Origin: Acanthosepion lycidas
Taxonomy: Eukaryota > Mollusca > Cephalopoda > Sepiida > Sepiidae
Assembly: GCA_963932145.1 (NCBI GenBank)
Contig: OZ010616.1
Span: 47,497,250-47,561,249, forward strand
Length of the DNA: 64,000 bases
Reading direction: 5' to 3'
In this document: positions 49,195 to 63,064 of the stretch, in pieces
How the letters are laid out: each line of letters begins with the position of its first letter
How positions within the stretch are numbered: the first letter of the stretch is position 1
Notes under the pieces: generated by a model
Databases searched by the model: none
Told to the model about the DNA's origin: nothing
Seen by the model: only the letters and a program-made list of their open reading frames with translations
Translations under genes and position numbers: made by a program

Positions 49195-49390
49195 ACTGAT
49201 TCATTTCAACCTCTGATGGACTTTATCAAGACAAATGTAAGGCTTTTATTTTGCAATGAGAAAAAAAAGTCACTAGATTTTCAAAATTTTAAACTTAAAA
49301 ATGCTCAAATATTCTTCAGACTAACTGAAAGTCAAGGTAAACTATGGAGGATGCTAAGTGATGTAATTTAATGCCTAATAAATAGTAAAT
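49195..49390 (+). repeat. Dispersed repeat family B, copy 3
   Basis: TTTATCAAGACAAATGTAAG, AAATGCTCAAATATTC, GAAAGTCAAGGTAAACTATG and AATGCCTAATAAATAG align with the 30.6-kb copy and the inverted 17.9-kb copy. Confidence 0.7.
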
Positions 49391-51008
49391 GTTATTGAAA
49401 TTTTTATTTCATTTTAATTTGAGAAATTAATTTGTATTTATTTATTTTAAGTAGTTTAACAATTTTCTTTTAATTTTTTTATTTTTATTTTAATTTTATG
49501 GTCATGTGTGTTAGCTTCGGAAAGGAGATATTTGAAAAAATCTGTGGTGCAGATTTACTCTTTTAATAAATGTAGCATTTTTATATAATTGTATTCTGCA
49601 GTCCTGACCTTTTGCAGTTGGGATCCACCATGTCACATACACAAAGATGAATCATCCTCATTTCCTTTCTATCCCATTAGTAAGTTCCCTTTGGAAATCT
49701 TCTTTCCAAGAACTGCTGCTTTCTCAAACAGACTCCTGATAGAATTTTTTCCTGATCTTGATCTTAACCTCTTTCAAGTCTAGGGTTAACTGTTATCTTT
49801 CTTACATAATCTGATAAACAGCACTTCTTGCCTTCTCTTATACTTATACAGCACTATCCATTAACCCTCTACCTTGAGTGGATCTTGGGCCATGTATAGG
49901 ATGAACATTTGTATATGAAATAATAAAGAAGCTTGTGTTGTAAGGATTTTCAGCTTGTTATAAATAACTCTCACATAAATGATCTAATTGTGAAAATAAT
50001 TATACAAATACGTATAGCACATATTTGTTTGTGATAGACACACATAGCAGTGGTGGTGCTGAAAATTTTTGATTGTACTGATGGCTTTCAACACTTAAGA
50101 ATGGGCTAGTTGAAATTAGTATTGATGGTGAGAAAAGATTTTGATGTCCACTTGAACATTGTTTAAAAACTTGTTTAGGTCAACATTAGTCACATGGGGT
50201 GCTTTGTTTAACCCCAAATTCTTAGTCAATGTAGAGAAGAAAAGTCAGGTACAATAAAATTGGAAAAGAAAAGTACTGCACAAAACACAAATGTATACAA
50301 CCTGGTGTTTGACTCAGAAATTATTCTATTTGTGTTAACTTGGTCTGTCCATGTTTGAGAACCAAAATTTTGTTTGATAACCAAGGCATTTTCATCTTGA
50401 ATTTTCTGTTTGAAAACCAATTTGTTCGACATGCAAGATGTTTGAGAACCAAGATTCCTCTGTACTTATAATTTCTTGTTGTTTTTGCTCCCTCTCATTA
50501 CTCTCCTGACTCAGTGAAGCTGTGTAGCACAGTTGTAGCAGGAGGCAGACACCAGTAGACAATCCATTTTTGAAAATCTGAGGTAATTAATGTGGGGTTA
50601 ATTGGATACAAATACTTGTAATATGTGAGTTGGTGTTGCTAATATATAACGAACAATTATTTTTATGTATGTTTCTTTGCCTCTAACCTCTGTTGGACTA
50701 AAGAAAATGTGTATATGAAATTAATGAGTAAATTCTGTCCTCATCTGTACATCCTACCTAGAGGTGAGTGGGCAGGTGACGTATCTATTATGCCAGTGTT
50801 CTATTGCTTGAACAATAACATGAAAAATCATATTTGCAGATATAAAATTTAGCAGTGCATTGATACTGCTCATCATGGGCAGAGTATGATGATCCATAAG
50901 TAAATAATTCATTTTTGACTGATGATATTTTAATGTAACATAGTCTTTGGGAATTTACCAAAATAATTAATCTTTTTGTATATATATGGATATAGATTTT
51001 GAGATACT

Positions 51009-51012
<4 letters not shown>

Positions 51013-51043
<31 letters not shown>
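51013..51043. repeat. Long poly(T) tract
   Basis: About 30 consecutive T. Confidence 0.9.
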
Positions 51044-51047
<4 letters not shown>

Positions 51048-51049
51048 GA

Positions 51050-52222
51050 CAAAGCTGCTAACACACAAGGGGTTAGTTAGTGTGACAGTTGTTGAAGTAT
51101 TAGATAATTTGACAATCTTCAGTCTTGTTTGTCAAATTATAGATTTTCTAAGCTAATATGTTTTATATTCGGTCTGATTTTTTTCAATCAATGTGTATTG
51201 TACTTTGAGAATACATTACATGACTTTAGCATTAATCCCCAATTTTGAATATTCCTACAATAGAAATTGGTGGGTGGCTTAAGCCAAAAATATTTAAACT
51301 GTTGAATATCACTTACTATTTCTATTTAGGATAAGTAATAAAAACAAACCTTGTAAATATATAAGTGAGCTTTTGAAGCATAGGTGGTATGCATACTTGT
51401 TTTTTGTCTCTGACAGTTGAAGATGCACTTGTTTAAACCCTTAGTTAAGGGTAATATTTTTATTATGAACTAAAAAAAACAACAATGAACTGAGTAAACT
51501 GGGATAAATGTGTCTGAATAAAGCATTGTCACTAAGATCAGCTTGCTTGTCTTTTATCATGACTAGAAAGGGATTCAGTTTTCATAAACAATGTTAGATT
51601 TGTAACTTTGTGATGCTTGCATGCCACAACTACAAAAGTGTCATATTTAGGGTCTAATGTCATTTTTTGAAAAAACGTCAAACAATAGGGAGTGTTTACT
51701 TTATCTGGTTAATTGTCCGACTGGGAAATTGGAAAATGGCTTCTATTAGTTTGCAGTCCATGAGAATATGGTTGTTTAATGTGTGAGGATTGTAAGTAAA
51801 ATTTCGGACATGTGAAAAATGATGAAAGTTTTCATTTGTTTATTTTTTTCTTTCTAAACTACTCTTAATAAAAATAATAATAAATTAAACTGATTTGTTG
51901 TATCACCTTTTGAAATAAAACTGAAGTACAAAAATATATTTGTTTCTTTGTAGCTTAATAATTAAAGGATAGTATTGTATAATTAGCATTTTAATAGATA
52001 TCATTTTGAAAAAAATTTCCAGTTCAGCATGAATCATTTAATTGAAAATCTTCTACCCTGATTTCCAAATATAATTTTTTTTTTTTTTTTTTTTTTCCTT
52101 TTGAGAGAAAAATCTACCTGGTACATCTTTTTCAACCATCCATTTTATTAAATATTCAGGAAATTTCTTCACACCCATTTCCCATTTATATATAATGTGA
52201 GCATTGTAAGACAAAGTAATTC

Positions 52223-52258
<36 letters not shown>

Positions 52259-52494
52259 CAACTTTTATTCCAACCATCACATCTACTTGAAAATCAAGGT
52301 TAGTCTTTTTGTATTTTTAAGTTTACACATTTTGGGGATAAATTTATTTCAATGTCTCTGGTAGTGATCCACTGTTTTGATTCCTTTAATTCTGTGCAAA
52401 TTTTCTCTCCACAGTATCCTTCAGTTGTAAATCCTTTAAAGTTATGGCATTTTTAGGTTGGGTATTTTATGATTACTTTTATCACCATTGGTTT

Positions 52495-52526
<32 letters not shown>

Positions 52527-53200
52527 TCATTAACCACTCTCTCTACCTGCAGAGATTATACACAAACATGGGATATTTATCAACAGAACTGGTGATCTTG
52601 GGGGGTTGTGTTCCTTGAGTTTTTTTTTTCTAAATCAAGGTTTGTTCCTTAATGCACATGATCATACCATCATTTAAGTTGGTGGCCTCTACTCCTATTT
52701 CTGCTTACCATCCCATAGATGCAAATTTTACTTAATCTGCACCAAATTTTGTTCATTTGGTATGCCCATTAAGCTTCAGAACTTTGCTTTTGATGGTGGA
52801 TGTGGTAAGAGTTTACCAGTGACTTGTAGAAATCCATTAATTTTTGTATGTTTGGATAGTTTATGGTTTGTCCCAAACCTAATTATAACTAACATGAACT
52901 ATATCAGACCAACCTGGAGGTTACATTCTCAAATTCAGATGTACAGTATTATATAAACTTAACAAGCAGACATTATAAAATTTTGAGACAACTTTATATA
53001 ATGCATCATATAAGAAAACATTAAACGGTTTTAGTCATTAAATAAACCAATTAGAACAATGGTAAAGTTTTTGTAAATTAAAAAAGGGCTAAAAAGACTA
53101 TATTCCACATGTTTAATAACTTTCCAAACTTGAGATGTCTCTTACCAATATAGAACTGTATACAAGTTTACTTGAACTACATCTATTACAGTTATTAGCT
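51050..53200. other. AT-rich intronic sequence, nothing recognised
   Basis: Contains a T-run (52078-52096) and TA tracts at 52230-52254 and 52497-52516. Short open frames have no recognisable domain. Confidence 0.4.
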
Positions 53201-53234
53201 AATATTTTACTGTCATTATGAATATAAGCACAGT

Positions 53235-53470
53235 ACTAGAATGGTCTCATCATTTTACAACTAAAATAACCATAAGTTCTATGCTAACAGTTTCTTCTGT
53301 TGTAATTCTCACTTACAAAACACTTTTTGAGCTTCTTGCTTTCCAGTCAAATTTGATATTCAAAAATATAAATACAATGTCAATTGTTATCTTAATTCCT
53401 GTTCTTTTATTGTTCTCTCCTTAATGTTTTTATTTCTCATTTTCTTACTCTGTAACCCCTTGTCTTAATG
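53235..53470. repeat. Dispersed repeat related to the minisatellite flank
   Basis: TCTCATCATTTTACAACTAAAAT, GTTCTATGCTAACAGTTTCTT, CAATGTCAATTGTTATC and TTAATTCCTGTTCTTTTATTG match 5875-6080 and 11560-11850 in order. No 118-bp unit array is present here. Confidence 0.7.
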
Positions 53471-53999
53471 GCTTTATTGCCTTGCTTAAAAAGTTCTGTT
53501 ATATTCCAATCAAAATGTAAACGTTTTAGCTAATAACCATAATGGAGGATTACAATTCAATCAAACCTATGTATGTGCATCTAGTTTTAAAGAAAAGTGT
53601 TAATTATTTAAATTTAAATTGGATTTATATTATGTTTCAGCATAATATGGCTGTAAGCCATAACATGTTGAAACACTGTTTTTTGTTTGAACACCCAAGT
53701 TAAGAAACATGAAAAAAAACTGAACAGGGAAAGTACTCATTTACTTTGATCTGTTAACAATTGTAACATTTTAGTAAAGGTATTAAGCAATAAGACTGCA
53801 AGATGAGGATTCATTTCTTTCTCAGGCATTTATTGCTTAATAATTAATGCTTTTTTAATTTATTTTTGATATCGTGTTACTTCAGGACATTGTCAATCAG
53901 GTCTCTCCACAGATTTTTCTTTATCTGTGAATTACCATGCATTCTTGCAGAAAAAATGTACTTACCTTCTCTATGGTTTGGAATTCAGTTTTTTTTTTC

Positions 54000-54180
54000 T
54001 CTTAAGACTAGTTGCTACTCATGGCTAGAGAGCTCAGACTATACAGCTATTTAACCCAAGCTTGAGGCAGACTTGTTCATACCTTTCCCCAATGGCATTT
54101 GTGTGAAAGTGAGCCAACTGACTACCTTGGAATTTGAACTTTTCTTACAAGCTCCATTTTTCTATGCAAATATCAGTTAT
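54000..54180 (-). mobile_element. tRNA-like SINE, copy 5
   Basis: GACTAGTTGCTACTCATGGC, CATACCTTTCCCCAATGGCA, GTGTGAAAGTGAGCC and TTGGAATTTGAACTT are shared with the other copies. Confidence 0.65.
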
Positions 54181-54329
54181 ATTAGCTGTTTATTCTCATT
54201 CATTACTAGGAATCCTAGGAAAAACATCACAGATACACAGGAGCATAATACTTGAATATCTTTCAAGCAATATTAGCTCATTGTACTATAAAGGTAATGA
54301 TGATAATAGCCATTTCCCTATAAAGAAAC

Positions 54330-54386
54330 ATTTAGCATTCATTGACTGAGCAGCCAGTGCTGCTTTTAGTTGAAATTTACAAAATC

Positions 54387-54430
<44 letters not shown>

Positions 54431-54718
54431 CTTTTTTAGGAAAACTGGTTTCTTGAGTCCAGCAGCTGATATCACTCTTTCCATTATTGATGGAAGTTTC
54501 CTTCCTAACCTTTTTATTTGATCTAGTGTTAACATCTTATGTCATTATTTTCTCTTTGAGTTACATGTGCTATCCATTTTAGTTGTTGCTGCTGTTGATA
54601 GTCCTCAAGTGATGTGGCTTCTGTTATTTGGTTCAGTTCTTTGTGGACAGGCGCTATAGAATTAAAAGTTCATAGAAAGATGATCTTTGCCAAGACACAC
54701 AGGCTTTACTTGCTTGAA

Positions 54719-54749
<31 letters not shown>

Positions 54750-55390
54750 CCACCATTGATCTTAGGAAGCAGTTGTATAAAGTTGATAGTTTAGATGTTC
54801 CTGAACAAGTTTACCACCATGCATGTCATCCATATGAAAGTCTTGATCTGACTAGGCTATTTAAGAACGTGACTAGTTTTTGGATTAATGTTTTAGTTTT
54901 GTAGCAGTTTGTTGTGTTGGGCAAAACTATGTCTGGCACATCCCCTTTTTATATTCTTTTTCTCCTATATCTAATTTATTATAACTGATTTATATGCCAC
55001 CAAGTTATCTGAAGAGTTTAATATTTATTAATTCCATATTCTCAAATTTTATAATGGATTCAGTGTACGTGTCATCATTGCTTTCATTCCAATTCCAGAT
55101 CATAGTTTCTATTTTGGAAAGGTTTATCTTGATTCCTATTTCTTAGAACACTTGATAGAGGATGTTTTCATTTTGATGATGGATTCAGTGTCGGTGTCAT
55201 CATTGCTTTCATTCCAATTCCAGATCATAGTTTCTGTTTTGGAAAGGTTTATCTTTAGTCCTATTTCTTAGAACACTTGATAGAGGATGTTTTCATTTTG
55301 ATGATGGATTCAGGGTAGGTGTCATCATTGCTTTCATTCCAATTCTAGATCATAGTTTCTGTTTTAGAAAGGTTTATCTTGAAACCCCCA

Positions 55391-55426
<36 letters not shown>

Positions 55427-56580
55427 CTTGATACAAGATGTCAATTTTCTCTTAAAACCATTCTTATTCCAACTAGAAATTACTGTGTCATCAGCATCCT
55501 CACCACATCATCAATAATTTTGGCCTCATGAGGGAAAACAGGATTGCTTTATTCTATTGGTAGACTCATTTGGGATGCAGTATGTAATGCTTAAATGCTC
55601 AGTACCCATCTCATCTGTGTCTTTGAATATGCAGGGTATAGTCTAGGAAGAAATTAAATACACTGGGGCTCTCATTTATTCTGATGAAATTTGAAATGTT
55701 TCCATGTTGGGATCCTTGCCAGACATGTAAGATTCTGTAGATTGATACAGTTCCTCTTATTATATCAATTCATTCAGTGGATTTGGAGCTTGGAAAGCAG
55801 TTTCTAATGAATGAGAAAGGAAAGTTTCTATTGATGTGGTCATATGCTGTTATGAGGCCATTAAAGCAATTATACAGATTCCTATTTGAAAGTTAAGCAA
55901 TTTCTTGGAGTTGTTTGATGGTGTATATGGCATCATTTACCAGAATGAAAACAATTGGGTTGTGAGGAGTTGACTTTCATAAAACAATGAGAGCATATAA
56001 TGTTCATTAATACTTTCAACATGATGGATTCAATTGAGATGCCTCTGTATATATGAGATTCTTGAGGGCTATCTCTCTGTTTCTAAACCTCACTTTTTTT
56101 TAATAGTTTTCTTAACTTCATCAGTAGGTTCATTATTGTTTGTTTGGGGACAGACTTTATAATGATTAGATAAATATTGATATGCGTTTTATTTCTATGG
56201 GCATCTTAGGTTTTGTATGTTAAAATGTGGTTAAAGTGTTGTTTTTTGTTTTTTTTTCCAAGAGCTGGATATTTTTTTTCTGTGGAGATTTTGATTGTAT
56301 GATGTTATTCTGTTTTTTTTTGTTTGCTTTTCATATTTTAACATGTTTTCTCTGCTGCTTGGCTTCATTAATTTTACTTCCAACTCTCTGGAGATACTGG
56401 TTTCTCTAAGGATTAACTTGGTTTTAATCTTTGTTAATTGTTTAGTATTTTCCCTCCCATTTTTTTCTCTTCTGTTTGTTTCTTTCTTGTATCAATTTTT
56501 TTCAACTAAAGTTTATCATCCCATGGGTATATTTTTTCCTTTTAGGTCTTCTTGGGTTGGTCTCGTGTGCTTCAGCTAAC
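54330..56580 (-). pseudogene. Non-LTR retrotransposon (LINE) reverse-transcriptase relic
   Basis: The minus strand gives, in order, an RT entry motif ESHIYRGISIESIMLKVLMN (about 56065-56005), a linker, and TIKQLQEIA-LSNRNLYNCF then LITAYDHINRNFPF (about 55935-55810), the FxDLxKAYDxI-type RT block A. Next come IDIIRGTVSIYRILHVW (about 55770-55720), a SVFNFFLDYTLHI block (55665-55625) like the LFNxxLDY motif, and repeated TMI-NWNESNDDTYPESI-like segments (55345-55050). The C-terminal zone has LVRSRLSYG-HAW near 54855-54810, LEDYQQ and LKWIAHVTQRENND near 54610-54540. The YADD catalytic box and many frames are destroyed; poly(T) tracts (54393-54430, 54722-54749, 55395-55422) interrupt it. Parts upstream of 56065 are only tentatively included. 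RT would copy the element's RNA by target-primed reverse transcription. Confidence 0.72.
55054..55428. repeat. 125-bp tandem triplication inside the LINE relic
   Basis: ATGGATTCAG followed by GTCATCATTGCTTTCATTCC starts at 55054, 55179 and 55304, each unit 125 bp with few differences. The third unit ends in a poly(T) tract. Confidence 0.92.
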
Positions 56581-56599
56581 AATGATATAACATTTGATC

Positions 56600-57164
56600 T
56601 AGATTTACTAACATCAATTTAAACTCTAGTTTATTACTGAATTCCAAATGTACCTTTTAATTTTTAAGTTTGGATGTTATACTTCGGTGTTTTGTTTTGG
56701 TTTATGTAGGTGGAAACAAGCTATTTTGTTTGGCTAATGTTAGTTTAGTTTTAAATAATCTGATTGAAAGTAGGAGTTGTTTACTCTAACATCTGTCACA
56801 AACTGACTAATTGAAGAGTATGAAATGCTGAAGTCAATCTTTTTCATTATATTATCTGGGCTATGCCATATGATACACTGTTTCATGGGATGATCAAATC
56901 ATGTCTTAAGGTATGGGGCATGTTTTTGAGTAATAAAAATTTAGCAACAGTTCTCCATTGTTATCTGAGGCTTCTGTTTCAAAGGGGTGATGTCTTATTA
57001 CCATCAAAGGAGCAGTGACATTAAAAATGATTTAGGTAACATTAAAATCCCCATTAATACATTTATTGATTTTATTATCTTTGTCTCACATGGGTAAGGG
57101 AGTTGAATAAAATCAGGGGTTGTGTCTCTGCTATCTGGGCATTCCTTGAGGTATAATGCGTTTA

Positions 57165-57195
<31 letters not shown>

Positions 57196-60100
57196 TGACA
57201 AATATAGTAAAATAAACTGAACATTAGACTTTAAACCTTTATTTCCCATAAAATAATTTCTTCATAATTCTCTCAAAAGTTAATTATATTATTTCTACTT
57301 ATTTACAAATTGGATTGTATTTTAGCTGTGTTATTTCTAGCTTAGAGCTTATTAAAAAAAATTCCCATAGAATTGCATTGGCAAGTTATTCCTAAGAGAA
57401 TTTTTTTAATTTATTTTTTTAATCTTGAAATTGATAAATTTTATTTAAACCAATAACACTGGTTTGAAAGGAAATTCTTACTCTGACCTTTCTCTTTTTC
57501 TTTTATGGAGAAAGAACAGATGCCAATACTGGAAGGGAGGCAACTATAGCATAAAAGCGTTTTTCTTTTCAGATGCTAATTACATTTTGAAAGTCTTGAA
57601 TGTTTTAGCTATCTCCTGTAGGGGCATAACTGTTGCTGGTTTATATCAGTTGTATATTTGAATAAGCATTTCTCTATTAATACTAAGCTAAGCTTATGAA
57701 AGCCAGGTTTGGGAAACAGAGTTGGAAGGTAGTGTTTCCGGTTTTGAGAAATCTGCATTTGAAAAATGGTTCTTACTTTGGCTTGAACAATGACCTTTAT
57801 CTAGCACCAGAGTAAAATATATGTCTTTTAATTATGAAGCAGGCTTCAAGCTTTGTCTATTAAAAGTACCAAGTAGTGGGTCTCTTGGTAAGAATTGAAC
57901 ATATGGTTTCTCAGATAAGCTTACTAATTTTTCATTCTACAATTTTGCAATAATTATCATTCAAATTATGATTAGCAAGCTAGTCTATTGCTGTTTAATG
58001 AGTTTGACTCTTACTGGGTAACTCACAATTATTGTTCTGTATGTTATTATGTTGTATATTTTGGCCAATCCATTTTATGGTCTGCCTTACATTTACAATC
58101 TTTACAAAAAGAAATGGTGGATACTACCTTGACAAAATAAGGATAGTATACTTGAGAAAGTGCTAAGAGTGGAGTACTCAAAACCAAATGTAGTTACTGC
58201 GTGTGTGATACTAGTTTACTTTGGATAAGAGGTCAAGAATTTTATTGTAGTGGGTTATAATGATAGTAAAACAATTACTTAGTTCTGTTTGTTAGTAAGT
58301 ACTATTTGATTAATACCAAGGTGAAACAAATGAAATGTTGAACTCATAAATGTCTAATTTACAATTTTTTTTTTTGGTACTGGTGTTTCTGCCTAAAAGC
58401 TTCCAATGAAAAAATATTGAAAGTTAAAGGGGGAGGGGTCTGCAAATTTTTTAAATAATTAAATCTCTCAGTCAGACATTAATACAAATTTTACTGTTAT
58501 AAACTCTGTACTTGTTCATATAAGATAAACAAAAATAATATAACAAAATTAGAGCCTTGCTTTGCTTATGAAGACAAATATTTCTGTCATGATAAAAGAA
58601 TAAAAATTCTTTTTGTCTTGATGGTGTTATTTAAAATAGATCTTAAATTCTTTAGGGAAATAATTTGGATGTTTAGATTTCTTGTTTTTTTTTGCCATGA
58701 CTTTTTCTAAAGTTCTGATTAGTAAATCATAGATTAATGAGGAATTAACATTACCAATAGCTTTGAACATGAGCATCACACTTTTTTTCATGTATTTTCA
58801 TATGAAGAATGAAATAGAAAATTTATATTCCAGACAGGTGCTATGGCGGGGTGGGGAGTGTGTTTTCTTTCTTTCAGGATGTTATGGTAGACAGCAGTAA
58901 AGGGGATGGATAGCTACAGTACTATTGTGAATGAGGAACATTGAACTCTTGACATGCATTCAGTCATCACTCTTATCCTCACAACAATTTGACAGTGTGA
59001 ATAAGTTCAGTGTAAAAAGAAAAATAATTGGGAATGTCACACAGGCTGTGAACTCCTTTTACACATGACCCTTTCACTTTACCAGTTTGACTTGTGGGGT
59101 TATCTGTGGATGATATGAGTTTAAAAAACAAAACTTAACCTTTTTAAACCAATAACATGGGATAAGAATTGAAGGCTGTCCTGAAGCTTTCAAATGGGAA
59201 GTATCATTGTAACAAAATAGCCTGCTAGGCATGTGTGCATGTATTCATAGTCAATTTATTCACATATTAGAGTTGAAAAGTTCTGGTTTGATCATTTGTT
59301 TTAAATTTTGAGATGTGGATTAGTCTGTGAATTTTTCACTCCCTCTGTGTGTGTGTGTCTCTCTATTCCACAATCTCTTTTATATATATGTGTGTGTGTG
59401 CTTGCAGAATAGTATATATTCAGAAATTTTAGTGGAATTTTTTTGTTTTTTGAGCCCCTTGAATGACTTACAATTCAATTATGTAATTTGTACTTCAAAG
59501 GAAAATTAAAACTATTATTTCCAATTAAAAAATATAATGGTTAGGTCTAGAAACCTTGGTATACAGTGAAGATCTAAAATTCTTGAAAGGAGATTAAATT
59601 TTGAATTTGACCATTTAAACTATTTTGTGGACTCATAAGTACCAAAAATAGATTAAGTACTTTAAACAGCATAAGAATAGAGGTTTATATAATGATTTTC
59701 TGATAAATACAAGGAAAGTTGTGTTGAAAATTGATATTTGGTGCCAGGCATATGGTATCAAAAGCGATTAATTATTAGTTTAACATGTAAAAGGAGCCGG
59801 TATGTTTTAAATATTTTAACAATTTTCTTAAATTTCAGACTTAAATAAATTGTTTCTCTGTTTAGGAATTTATGCTATAAAGAGAAATAATTTTGTCTCT
59901 GGCATTTTTTTGTTAGTATTATTTGAAATTAAGTGGCTCTTAGAGACAAAAAAAGCAAACAAATTGTTAATTTTACTGGATTTTGTATTGTAGGCCCTCA
60001 AAATCTAATGATATAGGTCATTTAAAAAAAAAAAAAAAAAAGTTAAGTTAAACCTATCTGTTACTTATAACATTCATTTCAACAAGATTTCAATTATTTT

Positions 60101-60700
60101 CCTATCAGAAAAAGCAACTACCCAGAACTGGTCATTTAAAAATAAAGGATTTACAATCATAGCTTTACAAATACTTGGAGTTAGGATAAATTCAGATGAC
60201 TTCTGAAATCCTTTCTATTTTCAGATTAGATATAACGCGTATCATTTGTGAAATATTACAAAAAATGCCAAATTTATACTTGCAAGACCACTGTTGAAAC
60301 TTATTGCCACACAAAATGATTGCATGTACACATGCTGTGATTACAACTGTTGCATACAAATAGGGCTGGATTATCCTTTAAGCTAGTATAGGCTGCAGGC
60401 TAATGACCCTCAAGCTTTTATTGAAAGGAAATTAAAAAAAAGTGATGTTAATTTTCTAGATCCTATAACTTCTAAATCATTTCATAAATTGAAATGATAT
60501 CAATATGAAGCATGTATTTTGTTTTAGTGCTATAATGCTGGTTATAAAAAAAATTCTTTTCTTTCTATAGTTGTGTTGAATATGTACTAATTTGGTTTGC
60601 AATACATAGTAAAGTACTTGTATTTCTTAAAGTATATTGGCAAACAAGATACTATTCTAGTTTTAAAGAATTTACAATAAGTTTACTTCAAGCTATCTAA
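56600..60700. other. AT-rich intronic sequence, no gene recognised
   Basis: Contains T-runs (57167-57190), an A-run (60027-60041) and short GT tracts (59345-59400). Nothing with a recognisable coding or RNA motif. Confidence 0.4.
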
Positions 60701-60705
60701 ATGTC

Positions 60706-60708
<3 letters not shown>

Positions 60709-60747
<39 letters not shown>
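60709..60747. repeat. (TA)n microsatellite
   Basis: About 19 TA units. Confidence 0.95.
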
Positions 60748-60750
<3 letters not shown>

Positions 60751-60855
60751 CAAGACTGGTGTGGACATGTTTGTGGGATGAGGTATAATTTAAGGTCTCC
60801 AAAAATTGTGATCTGACTCTGCATGCACAAAATGACTATAACTCTCTCATGCGTG

Positions 60856-60858
<3 letters not shown>

Positions 60859-60900
<42 letters not shown>
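60859..60900. repeat. (TA)n microsatellite hosting a mariner MITE
   Basis: TA units end directly at the MITE at 60901. A second TA tract resumes at 60989-61021, so the element appears inserted into one long TA array. Confidence 0.9.
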
Positions 60901-60904
<4 letters not shown>

Positions 60905-60979
60905 TTGGTGCAAAAATAATTTCGTTTTCTAACATATGTTACTATGTGAGAAAATGAAATTATTTTTGCACCAACCTAA
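60901..60979. mobile_element. 80-bp mariner hairpin MITE (MADE1-like), copy 2
   Basis: Starts TAGGTTGGTGCAAAAATAAT, ends with its complement, and has the central section diverged from copy 1 (TCGTTTTCTAACATATG). The palindromic design and length match copy 1 at 14286-14365. Confidence 0.87.
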
Positions 60980-60985
60980 TATCTA

Positions 60986-61022
<37 letters not shown>

Positions 61023-61122
61023 CATTCAACATCATCACTTGATAAGACACCACAGGTGTTGAAACAAAATGGCTATTTTTGTAGTGATTTTATAACATAT
61101 TTGTTATAATTTTTAAATAAAT
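61023..61122. mobile_element. Single arm of the 13.7-kb hairpin element
   Basis: TCACTTGATAAGACACCA, GTGTTGAAACAAAATGGCTA and TTTTTGTAGTGATTTTATAA match the right arm at 13863-13953. It is flanked by (TA)n on both sides. Confidence 0.78.
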
Positions 61123-61139
61123 ATATATATATATATATA

Positions 61140-63060
61140 TTGCTTGAAAAAGAAAAAATATTCAAACTTCAGGAATATTTTTTAATAAAAGAAATGAAAA
61201 TATTCAATTTCTGAAGTATGTGCACGTGTAGCAATTACCTCTGAATTTATGGAAGCTTGTAATAATGGGATTTTAATTTGTACACTTTCAATTGTTATTT
61301 GTATATATTTAGTCTGCATTTTTAAAGGACTGGGTTATCTCCCTTGTACTTTTTGTAATGTCTGTTTTAATCGGGTTTGTGCAAGGGAGATAACTCTATT
61401 TCTCTCGCTTGAAATGGCTACTCCAAATAGTTTTTGTTTAACTTATTCTTTGTTGAGAAAAGAAAATGTCATTCATATTTGATATTGTCATCTACTTATA
61501 GACTTAAATATTGAACTATTAAACTATTGTTTTTTCTTAATGTTTCTCACTTTAAAAAAAAAAATCCCCCTTTATGTACATTTTCCTAGCTTAAATTTAA
61601 TGTTCTAAAGCTCACAGGAAAAATCATTTATGAAAAGTTTATTGTATATACTCTTCAAGTTAAGGAATTGTGTACTAATGTGAATTTTGAAAAATCTTTG
61701 CTATATAAAGTTTAAGTGCATTGTCAAGAACTTTTCCCTTAAGTTACAGACTTTTGGGTATGGTTATATTTCCTTATTTTATCAATAACCATCAGTAATC
61801 TGTTCATGAATATTCATTCATTTCCCAACCTTTACCCCACTAGTGCATAACAATTTTATTTTCCTCACTAAATAATTTTTTTTAATTTGAAGAAATTAAT
61901 TGAAGTATGTCAACACTTAAATTAATAACAGTAAAAAAAAATTTAGATGCAGAATTTCTTGTTTGGAAAACTTATAGAACTATTTCAGTGAAATATTTGA
62001 TATTATATTAAACTGTTTGAACTAAATTAATAGGAACATATATGTGCAACTGAAATCCTGAATGAAAATTGATACAAGAAATATGAAAGACTAGCCACTC
62101 CAGTACTAATAATGCCTATAGAAATATATATTAAAATCTAGTAGAAAAAATGTCTAACAAATTTTTTCATAGTTTCCATTGTACTTATAATACATTAAAC
62201 TATGTCATTTTATTTTCTTTGTTCAATATAAACTAAATTAGCATTAAAGATAACAATTTTATCTTATTTCTTTGCCATAAATGAAACCATTAAATAAATC
62301 TAATTTTTAACATGCAAAACTTCTAAAATTTTATTGCTTTACAAATCCAATTGCAATTTTAAAGTTTCTTTAACTATACTTCTATTATAAACAGGTTATA
62401 TTTTTGTCACTGGAAGAATCCATTTAAAAATTACTTTTTTGGTATGAAAATAAAGCTAGCAGATACAGATTTAAAAATGTTTCAAAAAGAGGTGTGCATT
62501 CCTTAATTGTGCCTTGCCTTACCATGATGGTCTCTTATGGCTTAATTGGTTAATGGCATGCACTTGATTTAGGATTATTAACATAACTTTTCTTGTTTTA
62601 AGAAAATTAGAAAAAAACAAGGATTTCATTTCAAACATATACCCACTAAAAATAATGTTTATAGTAATGAGAAATACAAGAGACCTCTTAAGATTTCAAA
62701 ATTTTTCACACACAGATTTCAAACAATTCACTTAAATTAGTGTAGATCTTTAAATTGAAAGGTTTTTAATTTACAGGTATTATATTTGAGGTTTACTGAC
62801 CATATCACAATTTTAGAAAAATGAAATTTTAATAATTGAAAAATTCATGAAATAAAAATATTTCTTGGTGGATATTACATATACGAGTATCTAGTGAGAA
62901 TTGAACTCATTATATAGCAAGTCTGTTAAACTACTTTAAAGTCAGTCAGTTAAGTACCATACATGATACATGTTTGGGTGGTCATGTCTCTTAATTCATG
63001 ACCAGGCAGAAGATTTTATTGCAGTAGGTTGCTGTTTGTTTCTGCAATATACTGGTTAGC
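61140..63060. other. AT-rich intronic sequence, nothing recognised
   Basis: No repeat boundary or coding motif identified. Confidence 0.4.
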
Positions 63061-63064
63061 AAAC

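Noticed and set aside
54614..54904. 96-codon plus-strand frame with a poly-Phe run
   Set aside because: It is antisense to the LINE RT relic and contains a translated poly(T) tract.
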